Source of the DNA: Rubrivivax sp.
Lineage (GTDB): Bacteria > Pseudomonadota > Gammaproteobacteria > Burkholderiales > Burkholderiaceae_C
Direction: 5' to 3'
NCBI GenBank assembly: GCA_019635285.1
Contig: JAHBZS010000022.1
Coordinates: 1 to 64,000, forward strand
Length of the DNA: 64,000 bases
The notes below the pieces were generated by a model that was not told where the DNA came from, did not search any database, and saw nothing but the letters and a program-made list of their open reading frames with translations. Positions 20,470 through 30,661 of this stretch are shown here, piece after piece (the stretch's first letter is position 1; each line of letters starts with the position of its first letter). Both the position numbers and the translations under genes were made by a program.

Positions 20470-21879
20470 ATGCGCGCCCTGCCTCGCCACCTCCTCCCGG
20501 CCATGCTGCTGGGCGCGGGCTCCGCCGCACAGGCCGCGGGGCTGGACGGCCGCACACTGTCGGCCTGGTGGGGCCTGCCCTTCGCCGGCATGCTGCTGTC
20601 CATCGCCATCCTGCCGCTGGCCGCACCGAAGGTCTGGCACCCGCACTTCGGCAAGATCACCGCGGGCTGGGTGCTGCTGGTGCTGCTGCCCTTTGCGCTG
20701 GTGCACGACCTGGCCAGCACCGGGGCCATGCTGGTGCACACGCTGCTCGGCGAGTACCTGCCGTTCATCATCCTGCTGACGGCGTTGTTCACCGTGGCCG
20801 GCGGCATCTACATCCGCGGCAACCTGCACGGCAGCCCCGGGATGAACGCCGCGCTGATGGGCATCGGCGCCGTGCTGGCCAGCTTCATGGGCACCACCGG
20901 CGCGTCGATGCTGATGATCCGCCCGCTGATCCGCGCCAACGACAACCGCAAGCACGTCGCGCACGTGATGGTGTTCTTCATCTTCATCGTCAGCAACGCC
21001 GCCGGCTCGCTGACGCCGCTGGGCGACCCGCCGCTGTTCCTGGGCTTCCTGAAGGGCGTGGACTTCTTCTGGACTGCGCGGCACGTGTTTCCGCAGACGC
21101 TGTGCCTGGTCGGCGCGCTGCTGCTGCTGTTCTATGTGCTGGACGGCTGGTTCTATCGCCAGGAGGGCGTCAAGCCCTACGACCCGACGCCCGACACGCG
21201 CGGCTTCGCCATCGAGGGCGGCATCAACTTCCTGCTGCTGGGCGCGGTGGTGGCGCTGGTGCTGATGAGCGGCATCTGGAAACCGGGCATCGCCTTCGTG
21301 GTCGCCGGCACCGAGGTCGGCCTGCCGCAGCTGGTGCGCGACGTGGCGCTGCTGGCAGTCGCGGGGCTGTCGCTGGCGCTCACCCGGCGCCAGGTGCGCG
21401 ACGCCAACCAGTTCTCGTGGGCACCGATGCAGGAGGTGGCCAAGCTGTTCGCCGGCATCTTCATCACCATGGTGCCGGTGCTGGCCATGCTGAAGGCCGG
21501 CGAGGCCGGCGCCTTTGCGGCGGTGACCCGCGCGGTGACCGCACCCGACGGCTCGCCGCTGCCGTGGGCGTACTTCTGGTTCAGCGGCAGCTTGAGTTCG
21601 TTCCTGGACAACGCACCGACCTACCTGGTGTTCTTCAACCTGGCCGGCGGCGACCCGGCGGTCTTGATGACCACGCTGGCGCCGACCCTGGCCGCGATCT
21701 CCGCCGGCTCGGTGTTCATGGGCGCCAACACCTACATCGGCAACGCGCCGAACTTCATGGTCAAGGCCATCGCCGAGGACCGCGGCATCCGCATGCCGAG
21801 CTTCTTCGCCTACATGGCCTGGTCGATCGTGGTCCTGGTTCCGCTGTTCGTGGTCATGACCTTTGTCTGGTTCGTCTGA
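20470..21879 (+). CDS. nhaD: NhaD-type sodium:proton antiporter
   Basis: A 469-residue polytopic membrane protein of the ion-transporter superfamily that includes NhaD, ArsB and CitM. It has a hydrophobic leader ending AQAAGLDGRTLSAWWGLPFAG, and the conserved segments FMGTTGASMLMIRPLIRAN and SNAAGSLTPLGDPPLFLGFL. It is divergent from the Mnh operon (91-bp gap) and is followed after 11 bases by fumarase. A dicarboxylate or citrate transport role cannot be excluded from sequence, but NhaD-like is the best family match. Confidence 0.87.
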   Translation: MRALPRHLLPAMLLGAGSAAQAAGLDGRTLSAWWGLPFAGMLLSIAILPLAAPKVWHPHFGKITAGWVLLVLLPFALVHDLASTGAMLVHTLLGEYLPFIILLTALFTVAGGIYIRGNLHGSPGMNAALMGIGAVLASFMGTTGASMLMIRPLIRANDNRKHVAHVMVFFIFIVSNAAGSLTPLGDPPLFLGFLKGVDFFWTARHVFPQTLCLVGALLLLFYVLDGWFYRQEGVKPYDPTPDTRGFAIEGGINFLLLGAVVALVLMSGIWKPGIAFVVAGTEVGLPQLVRDVALLAVAGLSLALTRRQVRDANQFSWAPMQEVAKLFAGIFITMVPVLAMLKAGEAGAFAAVTRAVTAPDGSPLPWAYFWFSGSLSSFLDNAPTYLVFFNLAGGDPAVLMTTLAPTLAAISAGSVFMGANTYIGNAPNFMVKAIAEDRGIRMPSFFAYMAWSIVVLVPLFVVMTFVWFV

Positions 21880-21890
21880 AGGAGTCTTCC

Positions 21891-23417
21891 GTGAGTACCG
21901 TCATCCGCCAATCCGACCTCGTCGAATCCGTCGCCGCCGCGCTGCAGTACATCAGCTACTACCACCCGGCCGACTACATCGAGCATCTGGCGCGCGCCTA
22001 CCAGGCCGAGGCCAGCCCCGCGGCCAAGGACGCCATCGCGCAGATCCTCACCAACAGCCGCATGTGCGCCGAAGGCCGCCGGCCGATCTGCCAAGACACC
22101 GGCATCGTCAACGTGTTCCTGAAGGTGGGCATGGACGTGCGCTTCGAGGGCTTCACCGGCAGCCTGGAGGACGCCGTCAACGAAGGCGTGCGCCGCGGCT
22201 ACAACGACCCCGAGAACGTGCTGCGCGCCTCGGTGGTGGCCGACCCGTTGTTCGAGCGCAAGAACACCAAGGACAACACGCCGGCGGTGGTGCATGTCAG
22301 CCTGGTGCCGGGCAACACCGTGGACGTGCAGGTCGCCGCCAAGGGCGGCGGCAGCGAGAACAAGAGCAAGTTCGCCATGCTCAACCCCAGCGACAGCGTC
22401 GTCGACTGGGTGCTGAAGACGGTGCCGACGATGGGCGCCGGCTGGTGCCCGCCGGGCATGCTGGGCATCGGCATCGGCGGCACCGCCGAGAAGGCCATGC
22501 TGATGGCCAAGGAGGCGCTGATGGACCCGATCGACATGTTCGACCTGAAGGCCCGCGGCCCGCAGAACAAGACCGAGGAGCTGCGCATCGAGCTGTGCGA
22601 CAAGATCAACGCGCTGGGCATCGGCGCGCAGGGCCTGGGCGGCCTGACCACGGTGCTGGACGTGAAGATCGCGCTGTACCCCACGCACGCCGCCAGCAAG
22701 CCGGTGGCGCTGATCCCCAACTGCGCGGCCACGCGCCACGCGCACTTCGTGCTCGACGGCAGCGGCCCGGCCTACATCGACCCGCCGAGCCTGGACCTGT
22801 GGCCCGACGTGCACTGGCAGCCGGACTACAACCAGAGCAAGAAGGTCAACCTGGACACCCTGACCCCGCAAGAGGTGGCCAGCTGGAAGCCGGGGCAGAC
22901 CTTGCTGCTCAACGGCAAGATGCTCACCGGCCGCGACGCCGCGCACAAGCGCATCCAGGACATGCTGGCATCAGGGCAGAAGCTGCCGGTGGACTTCAGC
23001 AACCGCGTCATCTACTACGTCGGCCCGGTGGACCCGGTGCGCGACGAGGTGGTGGGCCCGGCCGGCCCGACGACCGCCACGCGCATGGACAAGTTCACCG
23101 AGATGATGCTGTCGCAGACCGGGCTGATCAGCATGATCGGCAAGGCCGAGCGCGGCCCGGTGGCCATCGAGGCCATCCGCAAGCACAAGAGCGCCTACCT
23201 GATGGCGGTGGGCGGCGCCGCCTACCTGGTGGCCAAGGCCATCAAGCAGGCCAAGGTGGTGGGCTTTGCCGACCTGGGCATGGAGGCGATCTACGAGTTC
23301 GACGTGAAGGACATGCCGGTGACGGTGGCCGTCAGCTCCGACGGCAGCAGCGTGCACGAGACCGGGCCCAAGGAATGGCAGGCGAAGATCGGCAAGATCC
23401 CGGTCGCCGTGGGCTGA
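21891..23417 (+). CDS. fumA: Class I (iron-sulfur) fumarate hydratase
   Basis: A 508-residue [4Fe-4S] fumarase of the TCA cycle. Candidate cluster cysteines occur in RPICQDTG, GWCPPGMLG and IPNCAATRH. The start is GTG 21891, preceded seven bases earlier by AAGGAG; no in-frame ATG fits as well. It is close behind nhaD, so the two may be co-transcribed. Confidence 0.94.
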   Translation: MSTVIRQSDLVESVAAALQYISYYHPADYIEHLARAYQAEASPAAKDAIAQILTNSRMCAEGRRPICQDTGIVNVFLKVGMDVRFEGFTGSLEDAVNEGVRRGYNDPENVLRASVVADPLFERKNTKDNTPAVVHVSLVPGNTVDVQVAAKGGGSENKSKFAMLNPSDSVVDWVLKTVPTMGAGWCPPGMLGIGIGGTAEKAMLMAKEALMDPIDMFDLKARGPQNKTEELRIELCDKINALGIGAQGLGGLTTVLDVKIALYPTHAASKPVALIPNCAATRHAHFVLDGSGPAYIDPPSLDLWPDVHWQPDYNQSKKVNLDTLTPQEVASWKPGQTLLLNGKMLTGRDAAHKRIQDMLASGQKLPVDFSNRVIYYVGPVDPVRDEVVGPAGPTTATRMDKFTEMMLSQTGLISMIGKAERGPVAIEAIRKHKSAYLMAVGGAAYLVAKAIKQAKVVGFADLGMEAIYEFDVKDMPVTVAVSSDGSSVHETGPKEWQAKIGKIPVAVG

Positions 23418-23425
23418 GCGCGACG

Positions 23426-24223
23426 ATGGCGCCGCGCATCCGCGTCGGTGTCGGGGGCTGGACCTACGAGCCCTGGCGCAACAACTTCTACCCGGCCGGC
23501 TGGCCACAGGCCCGCGAGCTGGAGTACGCCGGCCGGCAGCTGAACGCCATCGAGATCAACGGCACCTACTACAGCGCGCAGTCGCCGGCCACCTTCGCCA
23601 AGTGGCGCGACAGCGTGCCCGACGACTTCGTGTTCTCGCTGAAGGCCTCGCGCTTTGCCACCAACCGGCGCGTGCTGGCCGAGGCCGGCGAATCGGTGGC
23701 GCGCTTCGTCGCCAGCGGCATCACCGAACTGGGCCCGAAGCTCGGGCCCATCGTCTGGCAGTTCGCGCCGACGAAGCGCTTCGACCCGATGGATTTCGAG
23801 GCCTTCCTGCAGCTGCTGCCGAAGCGCGCCGCCGGCCTGCCGCTGCGCCACGTGATGGACGTGCGGCACGACAGCTTCTGCACGCCCGAGTACCTGGCGC
23901 TGGCGCGGCGCCACGGCGTGGCCACGGTGCTGACCGAGTCCGACGACTACCCCACGATCTTCGACGCGCACAGCGGCCTGGTCTACGCACGCATCATGCG
24001 CACCGAATCGGGCCTGGCCGAAGGCTGCACGCCGCAGACGCTGGACGCGCTGGCGGGCTGCGCACGGCTGCTGCAGGCCGGCGGCCTGCCCGACGGCATG
24101 CCGCGGCACGATGGCATGCCGGGCGTGCCCGGCACGCCGCGCGAGGTGTATCTGTACTTCATCAGCGGCGCGAAGGAGCGCGCGCCGGCCGCGGCGATGG
24201 CGCTGCTGCGCCGCCTGGGGTAG
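23426..24223 (+). CDS. DUF72 (YecE-type) protein
   Basis: A 265-residue TIM-barrel-like DUF72 protein. Family marks are IRVGVGGWTYEPWRNNFYP at the N-terminus, the segment EINGTYYSAQSPATFAKWRD and the C-terminal VYLYFISGAKERAP. The function of DUF72 is not established. It starts eight bases after fumarase and probably ends that transcript. Confidence 0.88.
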   Translation: MAPRIRVGVGGWTYEPWRNNFYPAGWPQARELEYAGRQLNAIEINGTYYSAQSPATFAKWRDSVPDDFVFSLKASRFATNRRVLAEAGESVARFVASGITELGPKLGPIVWQFAPTKRFDPMDFEAFLQLLPKRAAGLPLRHVMDVRHDSFCTPEYLALARRHGVATVLTESDDYPTIFDAHSGLVYARIMRTESGLAEGCTPQTLDALAGCARLLQAGGLPDGMPRHDGMPGVPGTPREVYLYFISGAKERAPAAAMALLRRLG

Positions 24224-24230
24224 GCGCAGC

Positions 24231-25526
24231 TCAGCCCGGGGCGCCGTCCGCGGGCGGCGCCGCTGCGACGGGCGGCGCGGTCGGGGTGTGGACCACGCGC
24301 TGCGGGAACGGAATCTCGATGCCGCGTTCGTTCAGCGTCTGCAGCACCGCCAGGTTGACGGCCGAGCGCACGTTGCCCTGGCCGTTCTGCGGGTCGCGGA
24401 TCCAGAACAGCACGGTCAGTTCCAGGCCATCGGACGCGAAGGACGAGAGCTGCACGCCGGGCGCGGGATCCGCCAGCACGCGCGGCACGCGCGCCGCGGC
24501 TTGCGTCAGCGCGGGGATCAGCGCCTCCAGGTCGGTGCCGTAGGCCACCTGCACCACGGTGCTGACCAGCATGTTGGGATCGGCCAGCGACAGGTTCTCG
24601 ACGCGCTGCGTGGTCAGCATCTCGTTGGGCACGATGGACTCGCGCCCACTGAGCGCGCGCACCACGGTGTAGCGCGTCTTGATGTCGGTGATGTGCCCCT
24701 CGAAGTTGTCGACGCGCACCAGGTCGCCGATGCGCAGCGACCGCTCGGCCAGGATGACGAAGCCGCTGACATAGTTGGCCGCCAGCTTCTGCAGGCCCAG
24801 GCCGATGCCCACGCCGATGGCGCCGCCGATCACCGACAGGGCGCTGATCGGAATGCCCACCGCGGTCAGCGCGATGAGCACGCCAATGATCAGCAGCATC
24901 GCGCGCGTGGCGTTGGCCGCGATCTTGCGGGCCGAGATGCTGGTGCCGACGGCGCCTTTGAGCAGCTGCGCCTCGATCGCCGACGACAGCCACAGCACGC
25001 CCAGCAGCACGATGCCGGCGCTCAGCCCGCCCTGCACCATCATCAGCAGCGACACGGTGACGCCGCCGACGCGCCAGTGCACGCCCTCCATCTCGTCCAC
25101 CAGCAGCGGCAGCAGCCCGGTCAGCCACAGCACCAGGCCGACCCACACCAGCCAGGAGACGGTGCGCTCGAGCCGCCGCACCAGCGTGGAGTTGGGAAAG
25201 GCGGTGCGCAGCACCTGCACGCTGATGCGTATCAGCACCAGGCTGAACAGGATGGGCACCGCCAGCCGCAGCAGGCCCACCGGCAGCAGGTCGTCCAGGG
25301 CCCAGCGCGCCACCACGCCCACCAGCAGCGCCGCCACCGGGAAGAACACGCCGTCGTAGATGCGCGCGCCGAACCAGATGCTGCGCTCGCGCGCGTGCCG
25401 GCCACGCGCCAGCCAGACCAGGCCGTAGGCCGCCGCCAGCGAGCCGACCAGCATCGCCACCTCGACCAGCACCGCCTGCGGTGTCAGGTCGTTCAGCGCC
25501 TGCTGCAGCGAGTTCAGGTTCTGCAT
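24231..25526 (-). CDS. MscS-family mechanosensitive ion channel
   Basis: A 431-residue channel with five or six N-terminal membrane helices. The MscS core follows: a pore-lining helix region (VIGGAIGVGIGLGLQKLAANYVSGF) and the beta domain (RIGDLVRVDNFEGHITDIKTRYTVVR), then a soluble vestibule domain and a Pro/Ala-rich tail. It releases solutes on hypo-osmotic shock. It follows the deacetylase-like gene by 33 bases and may be co-transcribed with it. Confidence 0.92.
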   Translation of the reverse strand: MQNLNSLQQALNDLTPQAVLVEVAMLVGSLAAAYGLVWLARGRHARERSIWFGARIYDGVFFPVAALLVGVVARWALDDLLPVGLLRLAVPILFSLVLIRISVQVLRTAFPNSTLVRRLERTVSWLVWVGLVLWLTGLLPLLVDEMEGVHWRVGGVTVSLLMMVQGGLSAGIVLLGVLWLSSAIEAQLLKGAVGTSISARKIAANATRAMLLIIGVLIALTAVGIPISALSVIGGAIGVGIGLGLQKLAANYVSGFVILAERSLRIGDLVRVDNFEGHITDIKTRYTVVRALSGRESIVPNEMLTTQRVENLSLADPNMLVSTVVQVAYGTDLEALIPALTQAAARVPRVLADPAPGVQLSSFASDGLELTVLFWIRDPQNGQGNVRSAVNLAVLQTLNERGIEIPFPQRVVHTPTAPPVAAAPPADGAPG

Positions 25527-25559
25527 GGCGCGGACGGGGCGTCTTGCGACGCCATCGCC

Positions 25560-26495
25560 TCAGATCTCGGCCAGCACGCGCAGGTGCGCGGCGACGCTGC
25601 GCGCCAGCGCGCTGAGGTTGTAGCCGCCTTCCAGGCAGGAGACGATGCGCCCCTGCGCATGGCGTTCGGCCAGCGCCTTGATGCGCTGCGTGATCCATTC
25701 ATAGTCTGCCTCGACCAGGCCCAGCTGGCCCAGGTCGTCCTCTCGGTGCGCGTCGAAGCCGGCCGAGATGAAGATCATCTGCGGCCGGAACTCCTCCAGC
25801 CGCGGCATCCACATCATCTCGATCAGCTCGCGGATGGCCGGTCCGCGGCTGTAGGCCGGCACCGGCAGGTTGATCATGTTGGTGCCCAGCGGCGCACCGC
25901 CGCTGAACGGATAGAGCGGATGCTGGAAGAAGCTGACCATCAGCACCCGCTCGTCGTTGGCGATGATGTCCTCGGTGCCGTTGCCGTGGTGCACGTCGAA
26001 GTCGATGATGGCCACGCGCTGCAGGCCGTGCACATCCAGCGCATGGCGCGCCGCCACGCTCACGTTGTTGAAGAAGCAGAAGCCCATCGCCTGGTCGCGC
26101 GTCGCATGGTGGCCCGGCGGGCGCACGGCGCAGAAGGCATTGCTGCAGCGGCCCGACAGCACGGCGTCGGTGGCCGCCACCGCGGCGCCCGCCGAGCGCA
26201 GCGCCGCCTGCAGCGTGCCGCTGCCCACGACGGTATCCGGGTCCACCGCACGCGGCTCGCCGGCCGCTTGCACCTGCTGCATCAGGTCAATGACCTCGGC
26301 CACATAGCCGCTGGTGTGCGCACGCGACAGATGTTCCGGCGTCACCAGGGGCGCGTCCTGGAAATCCAGCGCGATGTCCAGCCCGGTGGCGCGCAGGTGG
26401 TCGGCGATGGCGTCCAGCCGCTGCGGACACTCGGGATGGCCCGCGCCCATATCGTGCAAACGGCACTCCGGATGACTGTAGTACGCGGTGCTCAT
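25560..26495 (-). CDS. Histone-deacetylase-family amidohydrolase
   Basis: A 311-residue zinc hydrolase of the HDAC/acetoin-utilisation/acetylpolyamine-amidohydrolase superfamily. The catalytic His pair is in RPPGHHA, metal ligands are in DFDVHHGNGT and SAGFDAH, and the C-terminal GGYN loop is present. It should deacetylate a small molecule or protein lysine. The substrate is unknown. It is divergent from moxR with a 37-bp gap. Confidence 0.92.
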   Translation of the reverse strand: MSTAYYSHPECRLHDMGAGHPECPQRLDAIADHLRATGLDIALDFQDAPLVTPEHLSRAHTSGYVAEVIDLMQQVQAAGEPRAVDPDTVVGSGTLQAALRSAGAAVAATDAVLSGRCSNAFCAVRPPGHHATRDQAMGFCFFNNVSVAARHALDVHGLQRVAIIDFDVHHGNGTEDIIANDERVLMVSFFQHPLYPFSGGAPLGTNMINLPVPAYSRGPAIRELIEMMWMPRLEEFRPQMIFISAGFDAHREDDLGQLGLVEADYEWITQRIKALAERHAQGRIVSCLEGGYNLSALARSVAAHLRVLAEI

Positions 26496-26532
26496 GCCTG
26501 GGGCGTCGGGCTTTTGGGTTAAGGTCTGCGGG

Positions 26533-27459
<927 letters not shown>

Positions 27460-27485
27460 CCCTGCCGCTGCGGCCTGCGACTTCC

Positions 27486-27590
27486 CCCCCGGCGGGGGCG
27501 AGCCTGGGCGCGAAGGCTCCAGGGGACCTCTCCCGACTCGCCAGCGCTCGGGCGTCTTCAGCCGACGCGGCCGGCCAGGCCCGCTGGCCG
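27486..27590 (+). promoter_or_regulatory. Two strong hairpins in the moxR-DUF58 spacer
   Basis: CCCCC-GGC-GGGGG lies at 27486-27498. CGGCCAG-GCCCG-CTGGCCG, a perfect 7-bp stem, lies at 27572-27590. They lie in a 167-base stretch within an otherwise tightly packed operon. A role in RNA stability or attenuation is possible but unproven. Confidence 0.4.
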
Positions 27591-27626
27591 AACGGCGATG
27601 CCGGATCGGCGGCGGCCACACGGTCG

Positions 27627-28616
27627 ATGGGGCGCTGGACCGGCAAGGAACGCCGGCGCAGGGGGCTGCGCGGCCGCCTCCGCCGCTGGTGGCTGGCGCG
27701 GCATCCGCGGACCGACACCTGGACGCTGGCCCAGCAGAACATCTACATCCTGCCCACCAAGGGCGGCTGGGCCTTCGGCGTGACGCTGCTGGCCATGCTG
27801 GTGTCGTCCATCAACTACCAGCTGAACCTGGGCTACGTGCTCACCTTCCTGCTCGCCGGCAGCGGCCTGGTGTCCATCCATCTCACCCACGGCACGCTGC
27901 GCGGCCTGACGCTGCGGCTGCGGCCCGTGGCCCCGGTGTTCGCCGGCGAGCCGGCGCGTCTGGAGGTGGTCATGTCCAACCCCGGCAAGGCGCGGCACGG
28001 CGTGGGCCTGCGCTTCCAGCAGCGCGGGCGGCAGGACCGCAACGCCTGGTGCGACGTGCCCGCGCTCGGCCAGGCCAGCGCCAGCCTGAGCGTCGTGCCC
28101 ACCGCGCGGGGCTGGCACGCGTTGCCGGTGCTGGTGGTCGAGACGCAATTCCCCTTCGGCCTGTTCCGCGCCTGGACCCACTGGCGGCCCGCGCAGCAGG
28201 TGCTGGCCTATCCGGCGCCGGAACAGCCCGCCCCGCCGCTGCCGCCGGCCAGCAGCGCGCCGGGCAGCGCGCTCGCGCGCCCCGGCCAGGGCAGCGAACT
28301 CGACGGCGTGCGCGCCTGGCGGCGCGGCGACAGCCGGCGCCACGTGGTGTGGAAGAAGGCGGCGCGCAGCGGCCAGATGGTCAGCCGCGAGACCACGTCG
28401 GAGCAAAGCCGCGAGCTGTGGCTCGACTGGCACGCGGCGCACGGCGCCGGGCGAGCCGACGCCGAGGCACGCCTGTCACGGCTGGCCGCCTGGCTGCTGG
28501 CGGCCGAAGCCCAGGGGCTGGTCTACGGCCTGCGCCTGCCGGGCCGGCAGTTCGCACCCGACCGCGGCGAACTGCACCAGCGCCAGCTGCTGCGCGAGTT
28601 GGCGCTGTGGAGCTAG
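27627..28616 (+). CDS. DUF58 domain protein
   Basis: A 329-residue protein. A basic N-terminus (KERRRRGLRGRLRRWW) precedes two membrane helices (WAFGVTLLAMLVSSINYQLN, LGYVLTFLLAGSGLVSIHLT). A soluble beta-rich part follows and then the DUF58 core DGVRAWRRGDSRRHVVWKKA. It is the likely MoxR partner. I start at ATG 27627; a GTG at 27456 overlapping the moxR stop would add 57 low-complexity residues and is less likely. Confidence 0.87.
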   Translation: MGRWTGKERRRRGLRGRLRRWWLARHPRTDTWTLAQQNIYILPTKGGWAFGVTLLAMLVSSINYQLNLGYVLTFLLAGSGLVSIHLTHGTLRGLTLRLRPVAPVFAGEPARLEVVMSNPGKARHGVGLRFQQRGRQDRNAWCDVPALGQASASLSVVPTARGWHALPVLVVETQFPFGLFRAWTHWRPAQQVLAYPAPEQPAPPLPPASSAPGSALARPGQGSELDGVRAWRRGDSRRHVVWKKAARSGQMVSRETTSEQSRELWLDWHAAHGAGRADAEARLSRLAAWLLAAEAQGLVYGLRLPGRQFAPDRGELHQRQLLRELALWS

Positions 28617-30655
28617 GCCGCCGCGGGCTCGTGCTGCCCGCGTGGCCGGGCTGGAGCCACCTGCCGCGCGACAGCCGCGACACGCTGTTCCAGCTGGCGG
28701 TGATCGGCTGGACCGTGCTGCCGCACGCGTCGCACCTGGCGCCCTGGTGCCTCGCGCTGACCGCGTTGATGCTGGTCTGGCGCGCCTTGCTGGCGCTGAG
28801 CAACGCGCCGCTGCCCAGCCGCTGGGCGGTGGCCGCGGTGCTGGCGGTGGCGGTGGCGCTGACGCTGTGGACCGAACGCACGCTGTTCGGCAAGGAAGCC
28901 GGCGTCACCCTGCTGGTGGTGTTGATGTCGCTGAAGACGCTGGAGCTGCGCGCACGCCGCGATGCGATGGTGGTGTTCTTCCTCGGCTTCTTCCTGGTGC
29001 TGACCAATTTCCTCTATTCGCAGTCGATGCTCACGGCCGCGGCCATGCTGCTGTCGGTGTGGGGCCTGATGACCGCACTGGTGCTGGCGCACATGCCGGT
29101 GGGCAAGCCGCCGCTGCGCCAGGCCGGTGCCCTGGCGGCGCGCGCGGCGCTGCTCGGGGCGCCGCTGATGGTCGCCTTGTTCCTGCTGTTCCCGCGCATG
29201 GCGCCGCTGTGGGGCGTGCCGCAGGACGCGGTCGGCAAGACCGGCCTGTCCGGCACGATGCGCATGGGCGCGATGGCCGAGATCGCCAACGACGACGAGA
29301 TTGCGCTGCGCGTGCGCTTCGACGGGCCGCCGCCGCCGCCCGAGGCGATGTACTTCCGCGGCCCGGTGCTGTCGCGCTTCGACGGGCGCGATTGGACGCG
29401 CCAGGCGAGCAGCGCGCCGCTGGCTGCGCCGCAGCGCGCCGAGTTGCAGCTGCAGGGCCGGCCGCTGCGCTACGAGATGACGCTGGAGCCCAGCCGGCTG
29501 GCGCTGCTGCCGCTGCTGGAGCTGACCCCCGACCGCGGCGGCGCGGCACCGGTGCTCGAAGGCATGAATGCGTGGCAGCGCGGCGACCTGCAGTGGCAGA
29601 CCGAGCGCCCGGTCGCCGAGCGGCTGCGCTTCGAGGCCGCTGCCTGGCCGCAGCACCGCCACGGGCCGCGCCGTCCGACGCCGGCGCTGCAGGAGTACCT
29701 GCAGCTGCCCTACGGCTACAACCCGCGCACGCGCGCCTGGGCCGCCGAACTGCGCAGCCAGCCGCGGCTGGCGCAGGCCGACCCGCGCACCCTGGTGAAC
29801 GCGGTGCTGGAGCACTTGCGCACCCACGAATACCTCTACACGCTGGAACCCGGCACCTATGGCCGGGACGCCGTCGACGAGTTCTGGTTCGACCGCAAAC
29901 TGGGCTTCTGCGAACACTTCGCGGCCAGCGTGACGGTGGTGCTGCGTGCGATGGACGTGCCCGCGCGGGTCGTCACCGGCTACCAGGGCACCGACCCGCT
30001 GCCGGTGGATGGCTACTACATCGTGCGCCAGAGCAACGCCCACGCCTGGGTGGAGTACTGGCAGCCGGACGAAGGCTGGGTGCGCCTGGACCCGACCGCC
30101 GCAGTGTCGCCCAACCGCGTGATGCGCGGCGCCAGCCTGGTGCCGCGGCAGGGCCTGCTGGCCGACGCGCTGGGCGGCGTCAACCCGCAGCTGCTGGCCG
30201 ACCTGCGCAACCTGCTCGAAGCCACCGGCAACCGCTGGAACCAGTGGGTCATGAACTACTCGCGCAGCCAGCAGCTGCATCTGCTGGAAAGCCTGGGCGT
30301 CGAAGCGCCGAGCTGGCACGACCTGGCGCTGGCGCTGATCGGGTTGCTGTGCGCCGGCAGCCTGACCGGCGCGGCCTGGGCGCTGTGGGACCGCTATCGG
30401 CAGGACCCGTGGCAGCGGCTGCAGCGGCGCATCCAGCAGCGCCTGGCGCAGCTGCAGGTGACGGTGCAGGCGCACGACCCGCCGCGCACGCGGGCCGAGC
30501 GCGTGCGCCAGCGCCTGGGCGCCGCCGGCGAAGCGCTGGCGCAGCAGCTGGAAGCGCTGGACCGGGCACGCTACGCCCAGCCGGGCCGCGGCGGCCTGGC
30601 GCGCGGCTGGTGGCGGCGCTTCGCCGAACTGGCGTCCGCGGCGGGCCACGGATAA
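28607..30655 (+). CDS. TgpA-like transglutaminase membrane protein (DUF3488)
   Basis: A 682-residue protein: about five or six N-terminal membrane helices (DUF3488), a large periplasmic transglutaminase-like domain, one further membrane helix near residue 590, and a cytoplasmic basic tail. The Cys-His-Asp triad is visible in KLGFCEHFAASV, NAHAWVEYW and VRLDPTAAV. The start is uncertain: GTG 28607 overlaps the DUF58 stop by ten bases, and GTG 28631 is an alternative. It forms a unit with moxR and DUF58. Confidence 0.88.
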   Translation: MELGRRGLVLPAWPGWSHLPRDSRDTLFQLAVIGWTVLPHASHLAPWCLALTALMLVWRALLALSNAPLPSRWAVAAVLAVAVALTLWTERTLFGKEAGVTLLVVLMSLKTLELRARRDAMVVFFLGFFLVLTNFLYSQSMLTAAAMLLSVWGLMTALVLAHMPVGKPPLRQAGALAARAALLGAPLMVALFLLFPRMAPLWGVPQDAVGKTGLSGTMRMGAMAEIANDDEIALRVRFDGPPPPPEAMYFRGPVLSRFDGRDWTRQASSAPLAAPQRAELQLQGRPLRYEMTLEPSRLALLPLLELTPDRGGAAPVLEGMNAWQRGDLQWQTERPVAERLRFEAAAWPQHRHGPRRPTPALQEYLQLPYGYNPRTRAWAAELRSQPRLAQADPRTLVNAVLEHLRTHEYLYTLEPGTYGRDAVDEFWFDRKLGFCEHFAASVTVVLRAMDVPARVVTGYQGTDPLPVDGYYIVRQSNAHAWVEYWQPDEGWVRLDPTAAVSPNRVMRGASLVPRQGLLADALGGVNPQLLADLRNLLEATGNRWNQWVMNYSRSQQLHLLESLGVEAPSWHDLALALIGLLCAGSLTGAAWALWDRYRQDPWQRLQRRIQQRLAQLQVTVQAHDPPRTRAERVRQRLGAAGEALAQQLEALDRARYAQPGRGGLARGWWRRFAELASAAGHG

Positions 30656-30661
30656 TTGCGC

